Positions 1 through 8,049 of a stretch of 64,000 nucleotides of DNA are shown one piece after another. Position 1 is the stretch's first letter. Each line of letters opens with the position of its first letter. Source of the stretch: Chitinophaga niastensis (GTDB lineage: Bacteria; Bacteroidota; Bacteroidia; Chitinophagales; Chitinophagaceae); NCBI RefSeq assembly GCF_003014755.1, contig NZ_PYAW01000005.1, forward strand, positions 62,001 through 126,000, in the 5' to 3' direction. The notes beneath the pieces were generated by a model, which saw nothing but the letters and a program-made list of their open reading frames with translations, ran no database searches and was not told the origin of the DNA. Made by a program: the position numbers and the translations under genes.

Positions 1-336
1 GATCGTGGCCGCCCAGGAGCCGCTGAGGTACATATCTCCCCCTTTCATATCATAACGGGGATCTTCATCATACCGCGATACGGCATAACCGTTCATTTCC
101 CAGTTTACCAAATCGCGGGAAACGGCAATGGGGCAACCCGGCACATAATGCATGCTGGTGGAAATAAAATAGAATTTATCATCCACCCGGATAATGTCCG
201 GGTCCGGCCAGTCGCCCCACATGAGCGGATTGGTAAAATGTCCGTTGCCCAAATCGGGCGTCCAGCTTTTGCTAGTTTGTGAGAAGGTAGTGGTGAAGCA
301 CAGTAAAAGTGCAGATAATGCTAACATTCTTTTCAT
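1..336 (-). CDS. GH43-family glycoside hydrolase, N-terminal part (cut by window edge)
   Basis: The first 112 codons of a secreted glycoside hydrolase run off the left edge of the window in frame. A signal peptide (MKRMLALSALLLCFTTTFSQ, residues 1-20) is followed at about residues 40-56 by GDWPDPDIIRVDDKFYF. This is the hallmark first blade of family 43 five-bladed propeller enzymes, where the Asp in WPDPDI is the general base. Next come STSMHYVPGCPIAVSRDLVNW-type residues, typical of beta-xylosidase/arabinofuranosidase-like GH43 proteins. The start ATG at 336 precedes a normal signal peptide. The gene is divergent from the glycosidase-like gene at 550 and presumably acts in the periplasm or outside on a plant-type oligosaccharide. 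The exact substrate cannot be told from this fragment. Confidence 0.85.
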   Translation of the reverse strand, partial: MKRMLALSALLLCFTTTFSQTSKSWTPDLGNGHFTNPLMWGDWPDPDIIRVDDKFYFISTSMHYVPGCPIAVSRDLVNWEMNGYAVSRYDEDPRYDMKGGDMYLSGSWAATI

Positions 337-466
337 TGATCACTGTATTTTGTTTTCCGTATAACGTTATTTTTCTGAGTGCGGCCTTATCGCTTCTGAC
401 TGCAAAGGAGCAAAAAAACATTGATGAATGCAAAATTAGCGGATGTTTATATGTGTTGCCTTATAG

Positions 467-474
467 TAACTTTG
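467..474 (+). promoter_or_regulatory. Bacteroidota -7 promoter element
   Basis: TAACTTTG matches the Bacteroidota sigma-ABfr -7 consensus TAnnTTTG exactly. It lies 75 bases before the ATG at 550 in the spacer between the divergent GH43 and glycosidase-like genes. No good -33 TTTG is seen at the usual distance, so this is a candidate only. Confidence 0.4.
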
Positions 475-549
475 CTTTACGATAATTAAATTAACGCGCT
501 TGTTTCAGCGCAGTTGTCAAGGCTCACAAATTTAATCAATAGCAGAACA

Positions 550-2763
550 ATGAAAAAAAGCAATGGTTGTAACCGGAGGCGTTTAGCCGCCGGGATATTC
601 ATTTGTACATTACTGACTTTTAACAAGCAGGCAGGTGCGCAGTACATTACGCTGGCCACCAGGTATTCATCCATTGCTATCAATAAGAGCGGGTTTATTA
701 CCAGTATCAGGGGTAAACAAACGGCAACAGAATACAATCCGAAAGGACTGAGCTCACCGTTGCTGGCGCTGGAAAAGAACGGACGGAATATTTACCCGAC
801 AGGCGCAAAGCTGCAGGGGAAGCAGCTAAAGCTGTCTTATCCCAACGGCGCTGTTGCAACATTAAAAGTGGATCAGAACAACGACTATCTGCGCTTTGAG
901 CTGCTGTCGCTGTCACCAAAGAACGGAGTTGATAATGTTGTATGGGGACCTTATAAAACCAACATCTCTAAAACCATCGGTGAAATATTATCGGTGGTAA
1001 GGAGTGATAATTTTGCCATTGGAATTTTGGCAATTGACGATAACACTACCAGTGGCCCGCCCTGCAATGGCGATATGTATCAGTCATGCTACATTATTCA
1101 TTCGCCGGATTCGGTGAAGTACCCACTGCCGGCTAATCTCAAAGAAGGCCAACGGTTCCGTATCGGTGGAGATGGAATAAATGATGTTGCATTTTATTCG
1201 CATCCGGAGGAGTATTACCGATATCTGAATGGCAACGGCGCCAGCCTGGAACCTGCTTTTGGTTCTTCCATTGTATTGCATTCCCGCGACAGGAAGAAAC
1301 CGTATACCATCTTTTATCCGCATTTTAATGATTTTCCCGGTGTTAAGTCGCCCCGTCATATGGAGCTAACCCCCGTTGACGTGGACTATATTGGTTCTTC
1401 TATCGCTTTTTATGCCTGTCCTGATTCACTGGGTCTCCGGGTAATTGAGCAGATTGTTAAAAATGAAGGTTTACCTTATGTAACCCGAAATGGAAAATGG
1501 GTAAAAGATCCTTCCAATTATCAGACAGATATAGCCTGGTCAGGTCCGCATGACAGTCTCGTATCCTATGCCGGTCAATTAGGGCTAAAAGCCGTTCAGG
1601 ATGAAGGTATGGGAGAATATTACACTAATCCTGCAAACCGCTGGGGGGACAAAAAAGTGATGCTCAATCATCAAAAAAGCCCCATCAGTGATTTAACGGC
1701 TTTAACCAATAAAGAAGGAATTGCTTATGGCCTGCATACGCTGACCGAATTTGTTCAGCCATTTAGCAGCGATGTTCATCCTGTGCCTAACGATGGTTTG
1801 TGCACGGTATTGAAAACCCGTATTGCAAAGGCTATTGGTGCAAATGATACACTGATTCAAGTGATGGATACAAGCTATTTGAATGAGTTTGGCGGATGGG
1901 ATGACAACCGGGTGAATGTGTTGAAAATCGGAAAAGAGCTGATCAGGTATAAAGGCGTAACCACTACAAAACCCTATACACTTACCGGTGTGGAACGGGG
2001 CGCTTTAAAAACCAATGCTGCATCGCATAATGCCGGAGAGCAGCTGGCCAAACTCCAGGTCAATTGTTATGGAGGATTTATTCCGGATATCACCTTACAG
2101 GACGATTATGCTGCATATTATGCCCACCTGCTGCATGACGGAGGTATGAATTTTATCGACTTTGATGGATTCGAAAGCTTTACCTACCAGGGACATGGAC
2201 AATACTCTTTTAAGCGTTTTTTGCGAAGCCTTTTTGGTCATCTTGAAAAACTGGGAGTGCCTTACCTGAGAGTTATGGGGTCCTGTGTTTTTGAAGGAAA
2301 CTGGCACTATATGAGCGTATGCAATGTGGGTGGTGGTAACAATATGTTCGACCCGGTTAATAATAAATGGGGTATTGAGGGAAAGGACATGCGTTATTCA
2401 TTCAACGGTAGCTATTTCCCCTGCACTTTTGGTATACAAAATATTCAGCGTGATTGGAGCGTACAGGTAATAGAAAATCTCCAGTGTAAATCCATTGCCT
2501 GGGATGCCACCTATATGCTGGGTCTGAGCCAGGATGCAATGGAAAAAAGATCAGACAAGCAGGCTATATTCAAAGCCTTCCGGACCTGGGAGAATGCAAA
2601 AATAGCAGGTGCATTCGGCGACACATTGAAAAAGGAAATGCAGGAGGAAAAGAACCGGTATCATCTGGAGCAGCTGGACGATAATAGCTGGAAGCTTTAT
2701 CCGGTAGCACCGGATGGTGTTTTAGGTACACCAAGAATATTGAAACGCAGCGGAACCAGATAA
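550..2763 (+). CDS. Secreted glycosidase-like protein (family not recognised)
   Basis: A 737-residue secreted protein. I chose ATG 550 over the in-frame TTG at 514 because it gives a clean signal peptide (MKKSNGCNRRRLAAGIFICTL through AGA-Q). The first ~300 residues look beta-rich. The middle and C-terminal part has TIM-barrel-like segments: DIAWSGPHDSL, LKAVQDEGMGEYYTNP, and GMNFIDFDGFESFTYQGHG with acidic residues as possible catalytic groups. This resembles retaining alpha-glycosidase-like barrels (GH27/31/36-type organisation), but I cannot assign a family. Its position beside GH43 and upstream of sugar catabolism and SusC/D genes supports a glycan-degrading role. It is also possible that it is a non-catalytic glycan-binding relative. 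Confidence 0.6.
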   Translation: MKKSNGCNRRRLAAGIFICTLLTFNKQAGAQYITLATRYSSIAINKSGFITSIRGKQTATEYNPKGLSSPLLALEKNGRNIYPTGAKLQGKQLKLSYPNGAVATLKVDQNNDYLRFELLSLSPKNGVDNVVWGPYKTNISKTIGEILSVVRSDNFAIGILAIDDNTTSGPPCNGDMYQSCYIIHSPDSVKYPLPANLKEGQRFRIGGDGINDVAFYSHPEEYYRYLNGNGASLEPAFGSSIVLHSRDRKKPYTIFYPHFNDFPGVKSPRHMELTPVDVDYIGSSIAFYACPDSLGLRVIEQIVKNEGLPYVTRNGKWVKDPSNYQTDIAWSGPHDSLVSYAGQLGLKAVQDEGMGEYYTNPANRWGDKKVMLNHQKSPISDLTALTNKEGIAYGLHTLTEFVQPFSSDVHPVPNDGLCTVLKTRIAKAIGANDTLIQVMDTSYLNEFGGWDDNRVNVLKIGKELIRYKGVTTTKPYTLTGVERGALKTNAASHNAGEQLAKLQVNCYGGFIPDITLQDDYAAYYAHLLHDGGMNFIDFDGFESFTYQGHGQYSFKRFLRSLFGHLEKLGVPYLRVMGSCVFEGNWHYMSVCNVGGGNNMFDPVNNKWGIEGKDMRYSFNGSYFPCTFGIQNIQRDWSVQVIENLQCKSIAWDATYMLGLSQDAMEKRSDKQAIFKAFRTWENAKIAGAFGDTLKKEMQEEKNRYHLEQLDDNSWKLYPVAPDGVLGTPRILKRSGTR

Positions 2764-2862
2764 TTGTCTACAGGGTAAATATAACATTGATGCTGGTCAA
2801 TATTGATGTGTTGTACCTTACGAAGGTTATTTATTTTTGTCTGGTATTACTATGTATTAGTT

Positions 2863-3744
2863 ATGGTCAGCGAACGTTTGGTACTTGGTACTGCCGGTTT
2901 GGGCGGTGTTTGGGGGAAGGTTGATCCGCATCAATCTGTATTGACAATTTTATCTGCACTGGAATCCGGTATAGCTGCCATCGATACTGCGCCGGCTTAT
3001 GGAGATGCTGAAATTTATCTGGGACAGGCGTTACGGCAATGGCGTGGGGCCATGCCCGTTATAAGTTCCAAAGTGGGTCGCCTGAAATCCTATGCGGCAA
3101 ACCAGGGTCATTATGATTTTACAGACAGGGCTATGGCAAAAAGTGTGGAAGATAGTCTCCGTACTATTGGTACTTCCTGTCTTGATATCCTGTTTTTACA
3201 CGATCCCCATGTGATCCCGGAGGAAGACGCGGAGCGGATAATTGCCACGTTGATAAAATTCAAAGAGCAGGGACTGGCAAAGCGTTTAGGCGTGGGAGGC
3301 AACTGGCCCTCCTGGATGAAGACCTGGTTGGATGCGGGGATTTTTGATGTTGTGATGGAGTTTAATCGCCTCAATGCTTCAAATATAATAGCACTCAAGG
3401 ATTCGTTGCCTTATTGTTTAGCACGTAACATACAGTATTACGCTGCGAGCCCTTTAAATATGGGGCTGCTGGGAAGATGTATTGGATCGTTCAAACAGAT
3501 GCGCCCCGAATGGCTGCCCATAGCCACGTTGGAGATTGCCATGCGTCTGGAACAAATTGCAGCAAAGCATCAACTCACCTTGCCGGCCATGGCCCATAGG
3601 TTCCTTTTGTCTTTACCTTATGATTTTAATATTGTGCTCGGACCATCAGATAAATTGGAACTGGATGCCAGTATTGAAAATTTTAATAAAGGTAAATTAC
3701 CGGAAACAATCCTGAAAGAAATTTTGAATTGCAGTAATGGTTAA
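2863..3744 (+). CDS. Aldo/keto reductase (sugar dehydrogenase-like)
   Basis: A 293-residue NAD(P)-dependent aldo/keto reductase. Counting from ATG 2863, the catalytic tetrad is visible: D41 in AIDTAPAYG, Y46, K70 in ISSKVGR and H113 in ILFLHDP. The C-terminal part has ASPLNMGLLG and GPSDKLELDASI, which fit the cofactor-binding strand and helix. ATG 2863 is preferred to the upstream TTG/ATG at 2803-2806 because the family begins right at the first strand (RLVLGTAGLGG). It resembles D-threo-aldose 1-dehydrogenase/L-fucose dehydrogenase-type enzymes, which oxidise a free aldose to its lactone. It starts an apparent operon with the enolase-superfamily gene 12 bases downstream, the symporter and the mutarotase, so a non-phosphorylative sugar oxidation route is likely. 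Confidence 0.8.
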   Translation: MVSERLVLGTAGLGGVWGKVDPHQSVLTILSALESGIAAIDTAPAYGDAEIYLGQALRQWRGAMPVISSKVGRLKSYAANQGHYDFTDRAMAKSVEDSLRTIGTSCLDILFLHDPHVIPEEDAERIIATLIKFKEQGLAKRLGVGGNWPSWMKTWLDAGIFDVVMEFNRLNASNIIALKDSLPYCLARNIQYYAASPLNMGLLGRCIGSFKQMRPEWLPIATLEIAMRLEQIAAKHQLTLPAMAHRFLLSLPYDFNIVLGPSDKLELDASIENFNKGKLPETILKEILNCSNG

Positions 3745-3755
3745 AAGATCTTACG

Positions 3756-4928
3756 ATGTGCAATATTGACAACGAAATATTTAATATTCAAAGTATACAG
3801 ATAAGGGAGTTAGCGCCGGTAAAGGCAGTTACTCCATTGCAGGATGCCACCATGGGACCGTTTCCTGCTTTTGGGATGTCCCTGATTACTATTGAAGATG
3901 AGAACGGGAATATTGGAGAAGCGCCGGTTTATAGTAGTTACACTAATATCCTGGAAGCTTGCCTTTTGCCTCTTTTATTGTATTGCCATGATGTTTCTTA
4001 TGGCCAGTTGTATTCGAAATTATATTGGTCTATTCGCAACGAGGGTTTCAGAGGTCCTGCCTCAGCACTGTTGGGCCAGGTGGATATGGCGTTGCACGAT
4101 CTGGCTACCAGGCGGCTTGGTATCCCGTTGCATAAATATATGGGCGCCCATCGGAATGAAGTGAAGGTATATGGTAGCGGAGGTGGAACAAACTATAGCT
4201 ATGAGGAATTGGAGAAAGAAGTAACGTATTTTACCGCAGCAGGGGTGGATTGTTATAAGATGAAGGTGGGTAAGGATTTTGGTATGAACATGACGGAGGA
4301 TGTAAAGCGGGTAAAGTTTGTACGTAATCTGCTGGGAAAAGATATCAGGCTTGCCGTAGATGCTAACCAGATATGGAGCTGCGACCAGGCGCTTAGATTC
4401 ATAGATCAGACAGCCGGGGAAAACCTGGCCTGGTTTGAGGAACCTACTCATTCGGCATCTTTTGATCAGATTGAAGCGTTGTGCAAACAAACGCCTATGA
4501 AAATTGCTTTTGGAGAATCTGAACGGACAGCGAAGGTATTTCCTACGCTGGTAAACATAGGCGTAGCGCATTTACAGCCAGTACCCGGCCATTTGGCCGG
4601 GGTAAAAGAATGGACGGCAGTGAAGGACCTGGCAGCAAAACATAACATTGATTTTTCCTCCGGGGGGTATTCATTGTTTACGGCTTCGCTGATGACCACC
4701 TCGTCTGAGCGATGTGAGGTGGAGTATATGTATTCAATTATGTCGGGGCTGGAAACGTATTTCGATGTTAAACCGGAATGGAGAAACGGGAAGTTTTTTC
4801 TGCCCGAGCTGCCTGGCTTACCTGTTCGGGTAAGTTGGAGCAACTGTGAAGATACCGGTAAACTGATCAGGAAGCGGATATGGAATAAAAAGAACGTCAG
4901 CGAATATAAGCCTATCGTATCTTTGTGA
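3756..4928 (+). CDS. Enolase-superfamily (mandelate racemase/muconate lactonizing type) protein
   Basis: A 390-residue cytoplasmic enolase-superfamily protein, probably a sugar-acid dehydratase or epimerase. An N-terminal capping domain (about 1-135) is followed by the barrel. The KxK motif is K168-M-K170. The metal ligands are D202 (AVDANQ), E228/E229 (WFEEP) and E254 (FGESE). At the seventh strand, where the mandelate racemase subgroup carries the catalytic His of its His/Asp dyad (an SSH-like segment), this protein has S301-S302-G303-G304, so that His is missing. It lies 12 bases after the aldo/keto reductase and just before a sugar symporter, which suggests it dehydrates the acid produced by that enzyme. 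The missing His makes the exact reaction uncertain. Confidence 0.8.
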   Translation: MCNIDNEIFNIQSIQIRELAPVKAVTPLQDATMGPFPAFGMSLITIEDENGNIGEAPVYSSYTNILEACLLPLLLYCHDVSYGQLYSKLYWSIRNEGFRGPASALLGQVDMALHDLATRRLGIPLHKYMGAHRNEVKVYGSGGGTNYSYEELEKEVTYFTAAGVDCYKMKVGKDFGMNMTEDVKRVKFVRNLLGKDIRLAVDANQIWSCDQALRFIDQTAGENLAWFEEPTHSASFDQIEALCKQTPMKIAFGESERTAKVFPTLVNIGVAHLQPVPGHLAGVKEWTAVKDLAAKHNIDFSSGGYSLFTASLMTTSSERCEVEYMYSIMSGLETYFDVKPEWRNGKFFLPELPGLPVRVSWSNCEDTGKLIRKRIWNKKNVSEYKPIVSL

Positions 4929-4944
4929 TCCTTAAGTTTTTTTT

Positions 4945-6504
4945 GTGAAGATAACATTAACTGGAATTGATTATCTCGTCCTCTTTGTATATGTAATAGC
5001 TTTATTCCTCTTTGGTTTTTACCTTAAATCCCGCCGGTTACAATCGGGGGGAGATATTTTTTTAGGCGGGCGCTCTTTGAAGTGGTGGCAAATTGGCTTC
5101 TCCATGTTCAGTACCAATGTAGGCCCTATGATGTTGATAGGCTTATCCAGTCTTGGTTTTTCACAAGGTGTGGTGGGCGGCAATTTCGAGTGGCTGGCAT
5201 GGATATTTCTGATGTTGCTGTCTGCATTTTTTATTCCACGTTATATTTCATCAGGGATCAGTACTATTCCGCAATTCCTGCTTTTGCGTTATGGCCGCAG
5301 GTCTTACAATTTCCTGGTAGTTTACAGCCTGGTCTCTATATTGTTTGTATGGCTTGGCAGCGCACTGTATGCAGGCGGACTTGTAATATCGGAGATTTTC
5401 CAATGTTCGCTGTTGGAAGCAGTTGTACTCGTAGCCCTCATTTCTACCAGCTATACAGCCATTGGCGGCTTAAAAGCGGTGGTGAGAACCGGCGTTTTTC
5501 AATCATTGATCATTATTATTTCCTCTCTTATACTAACGTTGCTGGCTATTGGAAAAATTGGCCATATGGAAGGTGTTGCCAATGCAGCTTCTCCCGACTA
5601 TTGGAAGCTGTTTCATGTAAGGTCTGATCCTGAATACTCCTGGCTGGCTATTGTAGCCGGTTATCCTGTTGTAGCTGTTTATTATTGGTGCGCAGATCAA
5701 ACAATCGTACAGAAGGTTTTGGCGGCAAAGACCATCAAAGAAGGACAACGCGGCATTCTTTTTCTGGCAGCGCTCAAAGTGATTACACCATTTATTTTTG
5801 TGCTGCCGGGAATTATTTGTTTTTTATTATATAGAGATAGTACCTCGCCCGATAATTCCTACATCACACTGGTAAAGAACCTGATGCCGGAGGGGCTCCG
5901 CGGACTTTGCATAGCAGCACTGGTGGCTTCACTTATTGATACGGTATCTTCGGGGCTCAACTCATTCAGCACTGTTTTTACATTGGATGTGGTGACGCAA
6001 TTTGTGTCTTTAAAAGCGGAAGATAAAATAAGAGTAGGCAGGTGGATGACTGCTATCGGCGCGCTTTTGGGAGTAGGCATCGCGGTATTATTTTCTTATT
6101 CAGATAAAAGTTTGTTTGAATTAACACAAGGGCTCGTGTCTATATTGGCGCCGCCGTTGTCGGTTGTTTTCTTAGGTGGTGTATTCTGGAAACGTACGCA
6201 CCGGATTGCGGCAGAAGCAGTATTGTTTGGAGGAGGGTTTCTCTGCCTGTTGATGGGTGTTTGTTATGTATTGAATTATCCGTATAAAGGATTCTGGCCG
6301 CACTTTCTTTTGCTCTCCATTTATATTTTTGTATGCCTCGTAATTTTAATGGCGTTGATAACCGTTATTTTTAAGGTGCCTGAAAAGGAACGTTTGTCAT
6401 TTATTTTTCCGGATAATGGCAAACCCGTAATGGATAAATGGCTATGGGCAGGTTGGGGCGTACTGGCTTTAGTAATGGTGATGATCTATATTGTATTAAA
6501 TTGA
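4945..6504 (+). CDS. Sodium:solute symporter (SSS family), sugar transporter-like
   Basis: A 519-residue inner-membrane transporter with about 13-14 hydrophobic segments. The GTG at 4945 is taken as start because the first membrane helix (DYLVLFVYVIALFLFGFYL) begins within ten residues, as in other family members, and no ATG precedes it. Family signatures are GDIFLGGRSLKWWQIGFSMF and TNVGPMMLIGLSSLGFSQG after helix 1 (sodium-binding helix region), TAIGGLKAVVRTGVFQS, and the helix with ASLIDTVSSGLNSFSTVFT. It resembles SglT-like sugar carriers. It lies 16 bases after the enolase-superfamily gene and 6 bases before the mutarotase gene, so it probably brings the sugar released by the secreted glycosidases into the cytoplasm. 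Confidence 0.85.
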   Translation: MKITLTGIDYLVLFVYVIALFLFGFYLKSRRLQSGGDIFLGGRSLKWWQIGFSMFSTNVGPMMLIGLSSLGFSQGVVGGNFEWLAWIFLMLLSAFFIPRYISSGISTIPQFLLLRYGRRSYNFLVVYSLVSILFVWLGSALYAGGLVISEIFQCSLLEAVVLVALISTSYTAIGGLKAVVRTGVFQSLIIIISSLILTLLAIGKIGHMEGVANAASPDYWKLFHVRSDPEYSWLAIVAGYPVVAVYYWCADQTIVQKVLAAKTIKEGQRGILFLAALKVITPFIFVLPGIICFLLYRDSTSPDNSYITLVKNLMPEGLRGLCIAALVASLIDTVSSGLNSFSTVFTLDVVTQFVSLKAEDKIRVGRWMTAIGALLGVGIAVLFSYSDKSLFELTQGLVSILAPPLSVVFLGGVFWKRTHRIAAEAVLFGGGFLCLLMGVCYVLNYPYKGFWPHFLLLSIYIFVCLVILMALITVIFKVPEKERLSFIFPDNGKPVMDKWLWAGWGVLALVMVMIYIVLN

Positions 6505-6510
6505 AGCGTC

Positions 6511-6960
6511 ATGAATAAAATACATCTCTCAACTTTGCATCGCATTTTACTGATGGCTGCAGTTGTTATATTCGCTGCATGTAATGCACATAAAAAAGAA
6601 GTGGATAAAAATGCAGACTTGCAAGAGCATGTATTTGTTGTGAATATCGTACATGATCCGCAGAAACTGAAAGAGTACCTCGCTTATCATCAACATATAT
6701 GGCCGGAGGTGGAAGCCGGTTTTAAAAAAGCGGGCTACCGGAAAATAGTGCTTTACCGGTATGAATACCTGCTTGTAATGACAATCACAGTGCCGGCCGG
6801 AGCGGATCTGGGGCAAATGGGAAGAACGGCTGAATCCTATGATAAACGTTGTGCGGAATGGAACAGGTTAATGGATGGTTATCAAACCGGCGTACCCGGC
6901 GTTCAACAGAACGAAAAATGGGTGGAAGCGAAACCTTTTTACCACTTTATCAAAGATTGA
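6511..6960 (+). CDS. L-rhamnose mutarotase-family lipoprotein
   Basis: A 149-residue protein whose residues ~36-145 match the L-rhamnose mutarotase (RhaM/YiiL; dimeric alpha-beta barrel) family: DPQKLKEYLAYHQHIWPEV, GYRKIVLYRYEYLLVMTI, and the C-terminal WVEAKPFYHF. The conserved active-site His/Tyr region (YHQHIWPEV) is intact. Such enzymes interconvert alpha and beta anomers of rhamnose, fucose or similar sugars. Unusually, the N-terminus is a lipoprotein signal with lipobox FAAC (Cys about residue 24), so the enzyme should be membrane-anchored in the periplasm rather than cytoplasmic. It directly follows the symporter, so it could equilibrate anomers before import. Its 3' end overlaps the convergent AraC gene by 11 bases. 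Confidence 0.85.
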   Translation: MNKIHLSTLHRILLMAAVVIFAACNAHKKEVDKNADLQEHVFVVNIVHDPQKLKEYLAYHQHIWPEVEAGFKKAGYRKIVLYRYEYLLVMTITVPAGADLGQMGRTAESYDKRCAEWNRLMDGYQTGVPGVQQNEKWVEAKPFYHFIKD

Positions 6961-7843
6961 TTGCATTGGCTGCTTTTTTTTCCTTGTCTTCATACTGCCT
7001 GAGAAAATCCCTGGGAGATAGTCCTTTGATTTCCTTGAAGTGTTTATTAAAATTCGAGATATTATTATATCCACTATTATAGCAGGCCTCTGCCACATTA
7101 TGATGTCCTTCCAGCAAAAGTTTGGCGGAATGACCTATACGCACTTCCTTCACAAAGTCGATTAATGTACGGTTGGTACTACGTTTAAAAAAACGACAGA
7201 AAGCTGCAGACGACATGGGGATAAGGTCTGCAACATCCTGAAGCACGATGTCATCTTTGAAATGTTGAAAAATATAATCGAATACCTTATTGATTTTTTT
7301 TGCTTCACCGGAACTTTCAATAGTGTTGTAGTAGGGAGATGATAACACGCCCGATGATTCAGATTGCGCGAGGATATCCAGTAACCGGATCATCAGCGCC
7401 ACCCTGGTTAAGCCCGACACATAAAGCATCTGATGCATGATCATTTTTGCATCGCGGAGCGTGCTGCCCGTAAATAACACGCCTTTTGCCGCTTTCCCGA
7501 AAAGTAGATTCAACTGCCTTGCCTCAGGTTTTTCAAGTAGTTCCTTTCCAAGGAAATCGGGAAAGAAATGTATGACTACCGCCTGCGTAGGTATAAGCGG
7601 ATCAACTGCCTTATAATACTGCCAGCAATGTGGAAGGTAACTGCCCAGCAACACCAGCTCAGGTCCGTCAAAATCTTCGATATGATCTCCGATAAATCTT
7701 TTACCACTGCAGTTTTCAAGCAATGCAATTTCAAAATTAACGTGCGATTTTAGGGCGGTATACTTTTTTATTTCAAGAATCTCTGACCTCACAGTAAATG
7801 ATTGGTCCGGTGGAAATGTAAAATTCTCGTATATATATTGCAT
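6950..7843 (-). CDS. AraC-family transcriptional regulator
   Basis: About 297 residues from ATG 7843 (an in-frame TTG at 7876 would add 11). The N-terminal half is a cupin-like sensor region (FEIALLENCSGKRFIGDH, LVLLGSYLPHCW). The C-terminal ~100 residues are a double helix-turn-helix AraC/XylS domain: LQDVADLIPMSSAAFCRFFK, then NVAEACYNSGYNNISNFNKH and FKEIKGLSPRDFLRQY. It is convergent with the mutarotase gene and divergent from the SusC gene, so it is the natural local regulator that senses a sugar and activates the locus. The 3' ends of this gene and the mutarotase gene overlap by 11 bases. Confidence 0.9.
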   Translation of the reverse strand: MQYIYENFTFPPDQSFTVRSEILEIKKYTALKSHVNFEIALLENCSGKRFIGDHIEDFDGPELVLLGSYLPHCWQYYKAVDPLIPTQAVVIHFFPDFLGKELLEKPEARQLNLLFGKAAKGVLFTGSTLRDAKMIMHQMLYVSGLTRVALMIRLLDILAQSESSGVLSSPYYNTIESSGEAKKINKVFDYIFQHFKDDIVLQDVADLIPMSSAAFCRFFKRSTNRTLIDFVKEVRIGHSAKLLLEGHHNVAEACYNSGYNNISNFNKHFKEIKGLSPRDFLRQYEDKEKKAANAINL

Positions 7844-7913
7844 GAACTTGTAGGTCTGGTTCTGTGTTACAGGCAATTCAAAGATAATAAAATCCGGTAG
7901 AAACTTACTACTG

Positions 7914-7921
7914 CAAAAATA
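7914..7921 (-). promoter_or_regulatory. Candidate -7 element for the AraC gene
   Basis: Read on the minus strand this is TATTTTTG, an exact match to TAnnTTTG, about 70 bases upstream of the AraC start at 7843. A minus-strand TTTG occurs at 7936-7939, but the spacing (14 bases) is shorter than usual. Confidence 0.35.
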
Positions 7922-8049
7922 GCATCCATAATGGTCAAATTAAGGGTTGTGTTCCGGTAAGGGGAATCAGATCTTTATATCCGGCAAGAGATATCATGAG
8001 CCGGATTAGAGTCAGTATTCCACAATTTACCACCTATACAATTCATTTT

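Noticed and set aside
4062..4571. A 169-codon minus-strand frame over the enolase-superfamily gene
   Set aside because: It is an antisense shadow of the catalytic barrel region.
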